A stretch of 64,000 bases of DNA from Clostridia bacterium (GTDB lineage: Bacteria > Bacillota > Clostridia > Christensenellales > Aristaeellaceae): positions 1 to 64,000 of the forward strand of contig JAFQOD010000032.1 of the NCBI GenBank assembly GCA_017395685.1. The letters run 5' to 3'. Below are positions 50,827 to 58,884 of this stretch, one piece after another. How positions within the stretch are numbered: the first letter of the stretch is position 1; every line of letters starts with the position of its first letter. Made by a program: the position numbers and the translations under genes. A model generated the notes under the pieces. That model did no database searches and was not told the origin of the DNA. It saw only the letters and a list, made by a program, of their open reading frames with translations.

Positions 50827-51795
50827 ATGGAAAGGGTCATGATCGGCGTGGACGGCGGCGGCACCAAAACGGTAGCCGTTGCTTCCCGTATGGATGGAAC
50901 CATTCTGGCTGCCCAGCGCGGCATCGGCATCAATTACAACAATGTCGGCATGGAAAAGGCACGGGATAACCTGAAAGAGGTGATCGATGGCCTGCTGGCA
51001 AAATGTGGCCGGGATTATGAGGAAATCTGCATCGGTATGCCCGCCCTGGATATGGCGGCAGATGAGGCCCTCACCCGCCAGTTCGCCGGGGCTGCCTTTG
51101 ATCCTGCCCGGCTGGATATGCAATCCGATGCCTATACCGCCCTTCAGGGCTTCACTTTGGGTAAGCCCGGCATGATCGTCATCTGCGGCACCGGCTCCAT
51201 CCTGCTGCTGATGGATGGGAAGGGCGGCCAATATGTGCAGGGCGGCTGGGGCCACATGCTGGGCGACCGGGGCAGCAGCCATGCCCTGGCCTCTGCCGGG
51301 CTGTGCGCCGCCATTGACGCCTGGGAAAATGTAGGCCCGGAAACAGCCCTCAGCGATGCCGCCATGAGGCATTTTTCCCTCTCCAATCCCCGGCAGCTGA
51401 TTGACCGGATCTATGCCCCCGAATGCGGCCCCCACGGCATTGCCGGCTTTGCCAAGGAGGTGCTGCTCCTGGCTGCCCAGGGGGATGGGCTTGCCCGTGC
51501 CATTGTGGAAAAGGAAATGACCCATGTGGCTGCCCAGGCCGCCGCCCTCATCCATCAATTCCCGGAGGCTTACCGGGTAGGCATGTATGGCGGGGTATTC
51601 GCCCATAATCCCCTGGCTAGGGATCTTTTCACCGATGCCCTTACCGGGCGCATCCCCCATGCCCGGATCAGTATGCCTGAATATCCGCCGGAGCTGGGGG
51701 CCCTGATCCATTCCTTCCAGAAGCGGGGGCTGCTCACCGATCAGGTGCTGTCCAATATGAAAGAAAGCTATGGGGCCCTACAGGCCAATCAATAA
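50827..51795 (+). CDS. BadF/BadG-type N-acetylglucosamine (amino sugar) kinase family (322 aa)
   Basis: An ASKHA ATPase with the BadF-type start GVDGGGTKTVAVA (phosphate 1), VICGTGSILLLM (phosphate 2), GGWGHMLGDRGSSHALA (the signature shared with GlcNAc kinases) and an adenosine motif near MYGGVFAHN. In this family enzymes phosphorylate GlcNAc-like sugars; the wider family includes CoA-dehydratase activators, but those need Fe-S cysteines not seen here. First gene of the operon; GGAGG precedes the ATG. Confidence 0.9.
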   Translation: MERVMIGVDGGGTKTVAVASRMDGTILAAQRGIGINYNNVGMEKARDNLKEVIDGLLAKCGRDYEEICIGMPALDMAADEALTRQFAGAAFDPARLDMQSDAYTALQGFTLGKPGMIVICGTGSILLLMDGKGGQYVQGGWGHMLGDRGSSHALASAGLCAAIDAWENVGPETALSDAAMRHFSLSNPRQLIDRIYAPECGPHGIAGFAKEVLLLAAQGDGLARAIVEKEMTHVAAQAAALIHQFPEAYRVGMYGGVFAHNPLARDLFTDALTGRIPHARISMPEYPPELGALIHSFQKRGLLTDQVLSNMKESYGALQANQ

Positions 51796-51814
51796 TTAAG
51801 GAGGAATTCTTTCC

Positions 51815-52549
51815 ATGTCTGTTCTGCATCGTTATTTTGATAATCTTTCTTCTCTGCTCCATACCGTGATCACCCGCCAGGAAGCGGCCCTGGAAACCGC
51901 TGCCCAGAAAATCGCCCAATGCCAGCTGAACGGCGGCATGCTCTATACCTTCGGCACCGGCCACGGCCATCTGCTGGCCCTGGAAATTTTCTATCGTGCC
52001 GGCGGCCTGGTAAGGATCTGCCCCATCCTGGATGAAAAGCTGATGCTGCATCTTTCCGCTTCCGAAAGCTCCCAGTGGGAAAGGAAGGATGATCTGGCGG
52101 ATGCGCTGCTGGAAAAATACCCCGTAAAAGCAGGGGATGTGCTCATCTCCATTTCCAATTCCGGCCGCAATGCGGTGCCGGTGGAGCTGGCCCAGAAATG
52201 CCGGGAGAGGGGGGCCTATGTGATCGCCCTCACCTCCATGAAGCATTCTTCCGCCGTATCCCCCCGGAACGGCCTGGGGCTGCGGCTGTTTGAGGCTGCC
52301 GATCTGGTGCTGGATAATGAAGGCATCCTGGGCGACGCCAGCATGGAAGGGGCGGGCGGCCGGATGGTAGGCCCCACCTCCACCGCCGTGGGCGCTGCCA
52401 TTCTGCAGTCCATCGTCTGCCGGGCCGAGGAAATCGCCCGGGAGCAGGGCAAGGAAATTGAATTCTTTGCCTCCGCCAATATCGATGGCGGCGACGAAAT
52501 CAACAATCGCTATCTGGCCAAATATCTGGGCAAAATTCCTGCCCTCTGA
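51815..52549 (+). CDS. SIS-domain sugar-phosphate protein (244 aa)
   Basis: A single SIS domain: GGMLYTFGTGHGHLLALEIFYR at the phosphosugar loop, VLISISNSGRNAVPVELAQK and IALTSMKHS. This fits the SIS_2 group (UPF0309/MurQ-like) of isomerases or etherases for phosphorylated sugars. It is 20 bp after the kinase gene, so it likely acts on that kinase's product. No MurQ-specific C-terminal domain, so an etherase reaction is not assured. AAGGAGG precedes the ATG. Confidence 0.88.
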   Translation: MSVLHRYFDNLSSLLHTVITRQEAALETAAQKIAQCQLNGGMLYTFGTGHGHLLALEIFYRAGGLVRICPILDEKLMLHLSASESSQWERKDDLADALLEKYPVKAGDVLISISNSGRNAVPVELAQKCRERGAYVIALTSMKHSSAVSPRNGLGLRLFEAADLVLDNEGILGDASMEGAGGRMVGPTSTAVGAAILQSIVCRAEEIAREQGKEIEFFASANIDGGDEINNRYLAKYLGKIPAL

Positions 52550-52581
52550 TATCCCACTCATCCAGAAAGAAGGGATTTATT

Positions 52582-53811
52582 ATGCGCGCCGGATTCGGCA
52601 AAATGGAAATCACTCCCCGCCTGGGGGTTGAATTGACCGGCTACGGTTATTATCTGGAGCGTCGGGCCGCCGGGATTATTGATCCCCTCCATGCCCGTGC
52701 CCTTGCCCTGGAAGCGGATGAAAATATTTATCTGATCATCAGCTGCGATCTGCTGGGCCTGAATAAGGGCCTGGTGCAGCAGGTAAAGGATGCACTGCGG
52801 CAGGAATACGGCATTCACCCCGATCATGTGATGATGGTCAGCATCCACACCCATACCGGCCCCTCCATGAAATATCATGAGGGCTGCGGGGAAGTGGATC
52901 CGGATACCGTTGCGGGCATGCCCGCCCTCATCACCGAAGCTGCCCGCCGGGCCATGGGGGATCTTGCCCCTGTGGAGGGCATCACCCATTCCATCGCCCC
53001 CATCGGGGAAAAGCATGCCTACAACCGCACTACCGAAAACGGCCCCGTGGATGATCAGGTGCGCTCCTTCCGCATTGTGCGCTGCGGCGCGCCGGAAATC
53101 GCCCTGGTTTCTTATGCCTGTCATGCGGTCAGCAGGGGGCGGATTGATCAGATCTCCGCCGATTATCCCGGCCAGGTCTGCCGCATATTGGAAGAAAAAG
53201 GGCTGCTGCCCATTTATATCAACGGCCTGTGCGGGGATATCGATCCTGTGCCCTGCGAAGATGAGGATCGCCCGGCCCGGCTTTTAGCCTTTGCCCAGGC
53301 CATCTGCCAGGCGGAAAACCAGCATCCCTCCCCCCTTCCCCTTACCCTGCAGGGCGGACGGCTGCAGATGGAGCTGCATCTGATGGCAGTCACCCGGGAA
53401 GATATCCGGGAAACCGCCCGGCGGGCCAAGGAACGGCCGGAAACGATCCCCGGCAGCCGGAAGGTAGCCGCCGTCTGGGAGCGGGAAATGCTGGATCGGT
53501 TCGATTTCCTCTCCCCTCGGGAGGAAATCGGCATCGGTTATCTGAAAATCGGCGGGGTCATGATCACGGCGCTGCCCTTTGAGGGCTTTACCCTCACCGG
53601 CCAGATGATCCGAAAAGAACTGGGGGATCCCCGAGCCATCACCCTTGGCTGCGCCGAAGAATTGCTGGGCTATCTTCCCACCCGGGATGATATCGCCCGG
53701 GGTGCCTATGCCGCCCTGGAATCCACCTTCCTTTATAAGCGTCTGCCCGGCATCCCCGGGGAGGCCGAACGTATCGGGGAAGAGGCAGGCCGCCTGCTTG
53801 CCCGTATCTGA
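52582..53811 (+). CDS. Neutral/alkaline ceramidase-like hydrolase (409 aa)
   Basis: N-terminal neutral-ceramidase fold: RAGFGKMEITPRLGVELTGY, the zinc-binding SIHTHTGPS, a second His in SYACHAVSRG and the conserved INGLCGDIDPV. It is the short bacterial version (about 400 aa, no C-terminal Ig domain, no signal peptide), so it is cytosolic and unlikely to act on host membrane lipid in place. With a kinase, SIS protein and ROK regulator it probably cleaves an amide or ester in an imported sugar conjugate. The true substrate is unknown. Confidence 0.82.
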   Translation: MRAGFGKMEITPRLGVELTGYGYYLERRAAGIIDPLHARALALEADENIYLIISCDLLGLNKGLVQQVKDALRQEYGIHPDHVMMVSIHTHTGPSMKYHEGCGEVDPDTVAGMPALITEAARRAMGDLAPVEGITHSIAPIGEKHAYNRTTENGPVDDQVRSFRIVRCGAPEIALVSYACHAVSRGRIDQISADYPGQVCRILEEKGLLPIYINGLCGDIDPVPCEDEDRPARLLAFAQAICQAENQHPSPLPLTLQGGRLQMELHLMAVTREDIRETARRAKERPETIPGSRKVAAVWEREMLDRFDFLSPREEIGIGYLKIGGVMITALPFEGFTLTGQMIRKELGDPRAITLGCAEELLGYLPTRDDIARGAYAALESTFLYKRLPGIPGEAERIGEEAGRLLARI

Positions 53812-53826
53812 GAAGGAGCGTATGGG

Positions 53827-54993
53827 ATGAAAACCATTGATCAACTGAGTATCCGACGCCAGAATATCGCCAGGATCTGGGAATTATTTTCCGTTCATCC
53901 CATGCTGACCCGCCATGATCTGGCCGAGGGCACAGGGCTGAGCCTGATGACGGTGACCAATCTGGTGGATCATTTGAACCGCTATCATGTATTGGATTTT
54001 TCCGCCCCTGCCCAGCAGGCGGCCCCCGGTTACCGGAATGCAGGAAGAAAGGCGGATCAGATTTCTCTGTGCACCACCCGCCATGCCTGGCTGATCATTG
54101 ATCTGACGGATATTTATTTCCGTTTTTCCGCCTTGGCGCTGGATCTTTCCCCGCTGCTTCCTTCCATGATCTTTTCCTACGACCGGGAGAGGGATTATAC
54201 CCTCAATCTGCTTTCCTTCCTGCGGAAGGTGCGGGAAACCATCGATAAGGAATTGAAAAACCGGGAAATTCTGGGAGTGGCCATCGTGGTGCCCGGCCCC
54301 TACGATATTCAGCAGGATGTGGTGATCAACAAGCGTCTGCCCGCCCTGAATACCATCAAAATGAAAAAGATGCTGCGGGAAGAGCTGGGCCTGTATGATT
54401 TTTATGTGGATGAGGATGTGAAATTCGCCGTCCGGGCATTCATGTCCCTGGCCACCCGCAACGACAGTGAAGTGCTGTATTATCTCTATATCGGCGAGGG
54501 GGTAGGCGGCGCCACCATCCATAACGGAAATGTGCTGCGCGGCCTGAATGCCGCTGCCGGGGATGCCGGGCAGCTGATCAGCCGGCAGGGCAAATCCTTT
54601 GAAAGCCATCTATCCCTCCGGGCATTTGCGAAAAATTGCGGCCTTACGGAAATCCCCGATGAAAATGAGGATGCCCTGCTCAGCCGCATCGCTCAGTGCT
54701 CCCTGACGGATTTTTCCCAGTATCAGGCTGCCCTGCTGCGCAGCGCAGATGATGCGGCGGAAATGCTGCATTCCGTCATCTGGCTGCTGGATCCCGGCCA
54801 GGTGGTCATCGATTGTCCCTATGCCCGGCCCTGCCAGGAGCAATTCATTTCCCGCATCTCCAGCCGCCTCAATACCCTGCTGGGCGGGGCGGTCAAAGCC
54901 CCGGAAATTCTCCCCTCCCCCTATGAAATGCGCAGCGTGCTGCTGGGGGCCACCCAGGTGCTCAGCCGGGAATGGTTCGGAAGAATCGTGTAA
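53827..54993 (+). CDS. ROK-family transcriptional regulator (388 aa)
   Basis: An N-terminal winged helix (IRRQNIARIWELFSVHPMLT region, RHDLAEGTGLSLMTVTNLVD) and a C-terminal ROK sugar-kinase-like domain (AIVVPGPYDIQQDVVINKR, YIGEGVGGATIHNGNVLRG). The usual ROK zinc signature (CxCGxxGC) is absent. ROK repressors release DNA on binding sugar or sugar phosphate. It is the last gene of the operon and likely binds the 17-bp palindrome at its promoter. AAGGAG precedes the ATG. Confidence 0.92.
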   Translation: MKTIDQLSIRRQNIARIWELFSVHPMLTRHDLAEGTGLSLMTVTNLVDHLNRYHVLDFSAPAQQAAPGYRNAGRKADQISLCTTRHAWLIIDLTDIYFRFSALALDLSPLLPSMIFSYDRERDYTLNLLSFLRKVRETIDKELKNREILGVAIVVPGPYDIQQDVVINKRLPALNTIKMKKMLREELGLYDFYVDEDVKFAVRAFMSLATRNDSEVLYYLYIGEGVGGATIHNGNVLRGLNAAAGDAGQLISRQGKSFESHLSLRAFAKNCGLTEIPDENEDALLSRIAQCSLTDFSQYQAALLRSADDAAEMLHSVIWLLDPGQVVIDCPYARPCQEQFISRISSRLNTLLGGAVKAPEILPSPYEMRSVLLGATQVLSREWFGRIV

Positions 54994-55041
54994 GAAAATC
55001 GGATATGCCGTCCTCCCTTTGAAATCCCATGATGAAAAAAC

Positions 55042-55081
55042 GGCGTTTCAGCCCTGCTTTGGTGCTGAAACGCCCTTTTTT
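55042..55081. terminator. Bidirectional terminator between the convergent ROK and MBL genes
   Basis: A perfect 11-bp stem GGCGTTTCAGC / GCTGAAACGCC, 11-nt loop, T7 on the plus strand and T6 on the minus strand. Confidence 0.92.
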
Positions 55082-55152
55082 TGATCATGCTTTCCGTTTT
55101 CTTCCCGGCTTCACAGCATATCCGGGATCATTTTTTTCATAATTTATAGGGT

Positions 55153-55803
55153 TTATTTCTGCCAGGAAAGCAGCACCAGAGGCGGCTGCTGGGAAAGATC
55201 CCCCCGGGTAACCCGGAGCAGAGGCATGGCCTCAGCCTGTCCGGCCCCCATCAGCTCCAGAAAATCCCTTCCATCGCTGATGGGCCAATCCCAGTTGATC
55301 CCCTGCTGCTTGAAATGCATGGGAATCACCACGGAAGGCTTTAGATCATGCACCGTCTGGCGGGCCAGCTTTGCATCGATGGTATAATAGCCGCCCACGG
55401 GCACCATCAGGATATCCACCTGGCCCAGCGCCCGGATCTGATCCTCATTCAGGGCAGTGCCCAGATCCCCCAGATGGCAGCACGTCAACCCCTCCATTTC
55501 AATCTTCATGATCAGATTGCCGCCCCGCTTTGCCCCCTGGGCATCATCATGAAAGGAAGGAATGGCGGTGATCTTCACATCCGGCGCCGCCTGCCATTCC
55601 CCCGATTGGGATATAATGACAGGATTGCCCTTCACCTTTTCCACAAAATTATGATCCCCATGGCCATGGGATACGGTGACGGCATCCGCCGGATATTCCC
55701 CCATGGGATAGCCTACATGAGCATCAAAGGGATCGGTGATCAGGGTAAAGCCCTGCTCCCCCTCCAGATAGAATTCCGAATGACCGTGCCAGGTAATCAG
55801 CAT
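55153..55803 (-). CDS. MBL-fold metal-dependent hydrolase (216 aa)
   Basis: Lactamase_B_3/UlaG-like: start MLITWHGHSEFYLEG, the metal motif TVSHGHGDHNFVE, HLGDLGTALNE and the late His in VVIPMHFKQQ. The UPF0173-type family contains lactonases and phosphodiesterases. The substrate is unknown. It overlaps the upstream gene's stop by 7 bp, so it is co-translated with two small proteins of unknown role. Confidence 0.9.
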   Translation of the reverse strand: MLITWHGHSEFYLEGEQGFTLITDPFDAHVGYPMGEYPADAVTVSHGHGDHNFVEKVKGNPVIISQSGEWQAAPDVKITAIPSFHDDAQGAKRGGNLIMKIEMEGLTCCHLGDLGTALNEDQIRALGQVDILMVPVGGYYTIDAKLARQTVHDLKPSVVIPMHFKQQGINWDWPISDGRDFLELMGAGQAEAMPLLRVTRGDLSQQPPLVLLSWQK

Positions 55804-56303
55804 TCTGCTTCCGCTCCTTTCCTGCGATGAAAAAGATCATCCATAATCAGCGCCCCCGCCAGGGAGGGAAGGGGCCGGTGCTGCCGCTGCAGAAGGGCAA
55901 TCGCCGGGGGCAGCAGCCGCATGATTTCCCCATCCTGACGGGCATCCAGGCATTTCATGGTAAAGCGGATCCATTCCATGGGCTGTTCATTTATAGGCTC
56001 CATGCGTTTCATCAGCCGCTTTCCCAGATCATAGAGGGGATAATCCCCTTCATCCGGCAAAAATGCTTCATATTTTAATTGATCCGCCAATTGCCGGTAT
56101 TTTTCCATCTCCCCGTCGATCCAGGCCAGCTGAGATGCCATCTCCACCCGGAACCCCCGGGTACGGAGGATCTGAGCCACCTCCTGCCCCAGGCCCAGCC
56201 TTGGAAAATCACTGATAAAAAGGCCGCTTCCCTGATCCCGGCGCAAAAACCCCCGGGGAATCAGGGGACGGATTTCCCTGCGCCATTTATCCAAAGCGCT
56301 CAT
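55797..56303 (-). CDS. Uncharacterised protein (168 aa)
   Basis: I do not recognise the family. It has an N-terminal basic stretch, a strand-helix pattern (GLFISDFPRL, then VAQILRTRGFRVEM) and a helical C-terminal part. It is soluble with no signal peptide. Start ATG 56303 overlaps the DUF1934 stop by 4 bp and its own stop overlaps the MBL start by 7 bp, so three genes are translationally coupled. The first part faintly recalls DUF2764-like small-molecule binding folds; this is not asserted. Confidence 0.7.
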   Translation of the reverse strand: MSALDKWRREIRPLIPRGFLRRDQGSGLFISDFPRLGLGQEVAQILRTRGFRVEMASQLAWIDGEMEKYRQLADQLKYEAFLPDEGDYPLYDLGKRLMKRMEPINEQPMEWIRFTMKCLDARQDGEIMRLLPPAIALLQRQHRPLPSLAGALIMDDLFHRRKGAEAEC

Positions 56304-56734
56304 GATTTCCCTGCCGGGCAAAAGCGAATGCGCAGGGAATGCATGGCAGCGAACTGGCCCTGCAGATCCAGCTGATACTGCAGATTGACCTCGCCGTTGG
56401 CGTCCCCATCCACATCATATTTCACCTGGGTGGCATAAACCCCCATATCCAGCGCGCCGTAAGGGGTATAATAGCTGCCCTCGAACCGGCGCCCCCTTTC
56501 AAACACCATGCTGGTGGAAAAAGGCCCCATCCGCTGCATGGTGACCACGCCCTTGCCCATGGTGACCACCACGTCATGGGATTGGTTATCGGGCTGGGTT
56601 TCGGTATAATCAAGGCGCCAGGCCTCATCCGTCCCGGACAGGGTGCCGGTGGTCAGCAGCCGCACAGGATCAGGCTTTTCCTCCTGCTCCTGGGCCCAGC
56701 CGGTAACGGAAAGCAGCACCTGCTTCTTTTCCAT
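56300..56734 (-). CDS. DUF1934 family protein, YwiB type (144 aa)
   Basis: A beta-barrel (calycin/lipocalin-like) pattern: KKQVLLSVTGWAQEQEE, TLSGTDEAWRLDYTET, VVTMGKGVVTMQRMG, LDMGVYATQVKYDVD and VNLQYQLDLQGQFAA are the family's strands. Proteins of this family often sit near argS or genome-maintenance genes and have no known function. It is the first of three overlapping genes. Confidence 0.88.
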   Translation of the reverse strand: MEKKQVLLSVTGWAQEQEEKPDPVRLLTTGTLSGTDEAWRLDYTETQPDNQSHDVVVTMGKGVVTMQRMGPFSTSMVFERGRRFEGSYYTPYGALDMGVYATQVKYDVDGDANGEVNLQYQLDLQGQFAAMHSLRIRFCPAGKS

Positions 56735-56843
56735 TCAAAAAACCTCCTGGGTATTGTTTCCCTATCAGTATAGCAGATTCCCCTGTTCAGCGCAAGGACA
56801 GGCGCCAAATTGCCAAATTTCCACGAATTTCGTCAAAATTTCC

Positions 56844-56872
56844 TTGCACCCGTCATTGCGCCATGCTATAAT
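56844..56872 (+). promoter_or_regulatory. Promoter of the secreted cadherin-like gene
   Basis: TTGCAC, a 17-bp spacer and TATAAT. Just downstream a small TGCGCC/GGCGCA hairpin (56879-56899) sits in the 5' leader. Confidence 0.75.
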
Positions 56873-56957
56873 TTACAATGCGCCCAAAATCAGGCGCAAG
56901 AAAATGGCATCTTCTTCCGTTCTATGGTTGAATCCATCATTTCAGGAGGATGAAATA

Positions 56958-57695
56958 ATGAAAAGAATGGTCTCTTTGATGATTGCACTGGTGCTGGCGC
57001 TTTCCTGCCTGCCCGCCCTGGCGGATGACGGCTATGCCGGTTCTTATTACGGCGGTTCCTCCACCCTGCTGAGCAATCTGACCCATAACTGTCCCAATAC
57101 CGGCATTATGCTGCCCGAATCCTTCAATCCCTATCAGACCACCTATCTTCTTACCGTGGCGGATTGGGTATCCCGCCCCACCTTTACCCCCACCGCCTAT
57201 GATCCCAATGCGGTGATCACCGTAAACGGCCAGTATGTGCGCTCCGGCCAGGAATCCCAGGTCATTTCCATCACCGATAAGCCCCAGGTGGTGACCATCC
57301 AGGTAAGCAACGGAGGCGCATCCACCACCTATACCATCTATCTGCAGCGCCGTCCCAGTGAAAAGCGCACCCGGGTATCCGCCGGCTATATCACCAATAT
57401 CTATCTGAAGGGTACCACCTGGCGTATTGATGCCGATCTGGTCACCATCAAATACAGCAGCTCCGATTACGGCTCCGGCAATTATTCCACATTCACCAAC
57501 GGCGGTGTGGATTCCTACGATTATGCGGTAAGCCCCAACTGCCTTTTCTACTACGGCACCAAAGCCAACTGCAAGCGGGCCTACAACATCCAGGATTTCA
57601 TGAACAATTATATGACCTACGGCAGTTCCCTGTACACCATCGTCTATATTGAAAGTGAAATCGTGGCGGTATTCCCCTACGGGGCTGACTATTAA
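56958..57695 (+). CDS. Secreted protein with a cadherin-like beta-sandwich domain (245 aa)
   Basis: A signal peptide (residues 1-22, cut after ALA) is followed by a cadherin-like/F5-like beta domain: GIMLPESFNPYQTTYLLTVA, then TPTAYDPNAVITVNG and TIQVSNGGASTTYTIYLQR, the pattern seen in Firmicutes surface proteins. The C-terminal part (about 130-245) is Tyr/Ser-rich and unassigned. The start is ATG 56958 after AGGAGG; the open frame upstream has no ribosome binding site. It is probably a surface or envelope binding protein. Confidence 0.85.
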   Translation: MKRMVSLMIALVLALSCLPALADDGYAGSYYGGSSTLLSNLTHNCPNTGIMLPESFNPYQTTYLLTVADWVSRPTFTPTAYDPNAVITVNGQYVRSGQESQVISITDKPQVVTIQVSNGGASTTYTIYLQRRPSEKRTRVSAGYITNIYLKGTTWRIDADLVTIKYSSSDYGSGNYSTFTNGGVDSYDYAVSPNCLFYYGTKANCKRAYNIQDFMNNYMTYGSSLYTIVYIESEIVAVFPYGADY

Positions 57696-57709
57696 GCAAA
57701 TATCAATGA

Positions 57710-57738
57710 AAAAGCGAGGCTGCAAAGCCCCGCTTTTT
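57710..57738. terminator. Bidirectional terminator between the secreted and ABC-ATPase genes
   Basis: AAAGCGAGGC / GCCCCGCTTT stem (one mismatch) with T6 on the plus strand and T-rich on the minus strand. Confidence 0.8.
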
Positions 57739-57746
57739 TATGCTGC

Positions 57747-58826
57747 TTATTCCGTTGTCTCATCCCAGGGAACCATGACGGCATGATCCGGATCCCACCA
57801 GATAAATACCCGGCCGCCGGGGCTGCAATCATCCCCCTGACGGCAATAGGCCATCATCTCCGCTCCATCCGGCAATTCGATCACGGCCATCTTTCCTCCC
57901 GGCCCGTAACGGAATTCCCGGAGCACGCCGCTGAGGAATACCCTGCCCTGGGGCCTGAGCCCATAATGCAGCTGGGAATAATCCAGGCACAGGGCCACCT
58001 GATCCCCCAGCATCACCGGAAGACTGGGAATGCAGTGCAGCGTAATCCCATCCATTTCCATGGCGGCCTTGTTTTCCCCCAGGCCGGTTACCACGCCCCG
58101 AAGCACATTACCCGGCTTCAGAAAAGAAACAGCATAATGGCTCCGGGGATTTTTCATCATCTGCTGAGGGGTATCCGCCTGCAGAATGCGGCCCTCCCGC
58201 ATCAGCAGGGCATAATGGGCATAATTGAGGGCGTCCTCCGGCTGCGCCGAAGAAAAAAGGATGGTCGTTTTATTTTCCTCCTGCCACGCCTGCAGCCGCT
58301 GCCACAATCTGTGCCGGAATGCCTGATCCAGGCCCTGAAAGGGCTCATCCAGGATCAGCAGCCGGGGCCGGAGCAGCATCCCCCGGGCCACCAGCACCCG
58401 CCTCAGTTCCCCATCGGATAATTGATCGGGATAGCGGCCCGCGCAGTCCTCTGCTTCCATTAACTGCAGGGCATGGGCAATGCGGCCTTCCGCTTCCTTC
58501 CCCCGGATTCCCTTCAGCGCCAGCTTCATCTTCAGCTGCAGGCCGATTTTCAGGCTGTCCATCAGCCGGGTCTGGGAAAAAACGGCCGTGCAATGCCCCT
58601 TGCCGATCCGGCCGGCGGGCTGATTTCCCATCAGGATGCGGCCGTTCCTTGGCCTGATTTCCCCGGCCAGCAATTTCAGCAGGGTGGTTTTTCCGCATCC
58701 GGCGGCCCCCAGCAGGCAGGTAATCTGCCCTTCCGGCAGTCTCAGATCCACCTGCCGCAGACAGTTATCCTTTCCGTAGCCGGCGTCAACGCCCTGCAAA
58801 ACCATCAGGGCAGGCTGCATTTCCAT
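57747..58826 (-). CDS. ABC transporter-type ATP-binding protein with atypical motifs and TOBE-like domain (359 aa)
   Basis: Walker A GAAGCGKTT, Walker B LLILDEPFQGLD, D-loop and a C-terminal TOBE-like OB domain (about 245-340) like PotA/FbpC/MalK ATPases. The signature is LSDGELRRV instead of LSGGQ, and the switch segment is FSSAQPEDAL where His is expected (TH-D/E), so H-loop catalysis may be impaired. No permease or binding protein is adjacent. It may serve a remote importer or act as a regulatory ATPase. Confidence 0.88.
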   Translation of the reverse strand: MEMQPALMVLQGVDAGYGKDNCLRQVDLRLPEGQITCLLGAAGCGKTTLLKLLAGEIRPRNGRILMGNQPAGRIGKGHCTAVFSQTRLMDSLKIGLQLKMKLALKGIRGKEAEGRIAHALQLMEAEDCAGRYPDQLSDGELRRVLVARGMLLRPRLLILDEPFQGLDQAFRHRLWQRLQAWQEENKTTILFSSAQPEDALNYAHYALLMREGRILQADTPQQMMKNPRSHYAVSFLKPGNVLRGVVTGLGENKAAMEMDGITLHCIPSLPVMLGDQVALCLDYSQLHYGLRPQGRVFLSGVLREFRYGPGGKMAVIELPDGAEMMAYCRQGDDCSPGGRVFIWWDPDHAVMVPWDETTE

Positions 58827-58850
58827 GCAATCGATCTCCTTTGTATCAGA

Positions 58851-58879
58851 AAGGGACGGCGCATTTTCCGTCCCTTTTC
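58851..58879 (-). terminator. Terminator of the rplI-dnaB operon
   Basis: AAGGGACGG / CCGTCCCTT stem with an 8-nt loop and T-rich flank, 6 bp after the dnaB stop. Confidence 0.8.
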
Positions 58880-58884
58880 ATCCG

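Noticed and set aside
57747-58826. ABC ATPase as partner of the sugar importer at 46.7-50.2 kb
   Set aside because: It is 7 kb away, in another operon, and has atypical motifs; LplB/LplC-type importers normally share an MsmX-like ATPase.
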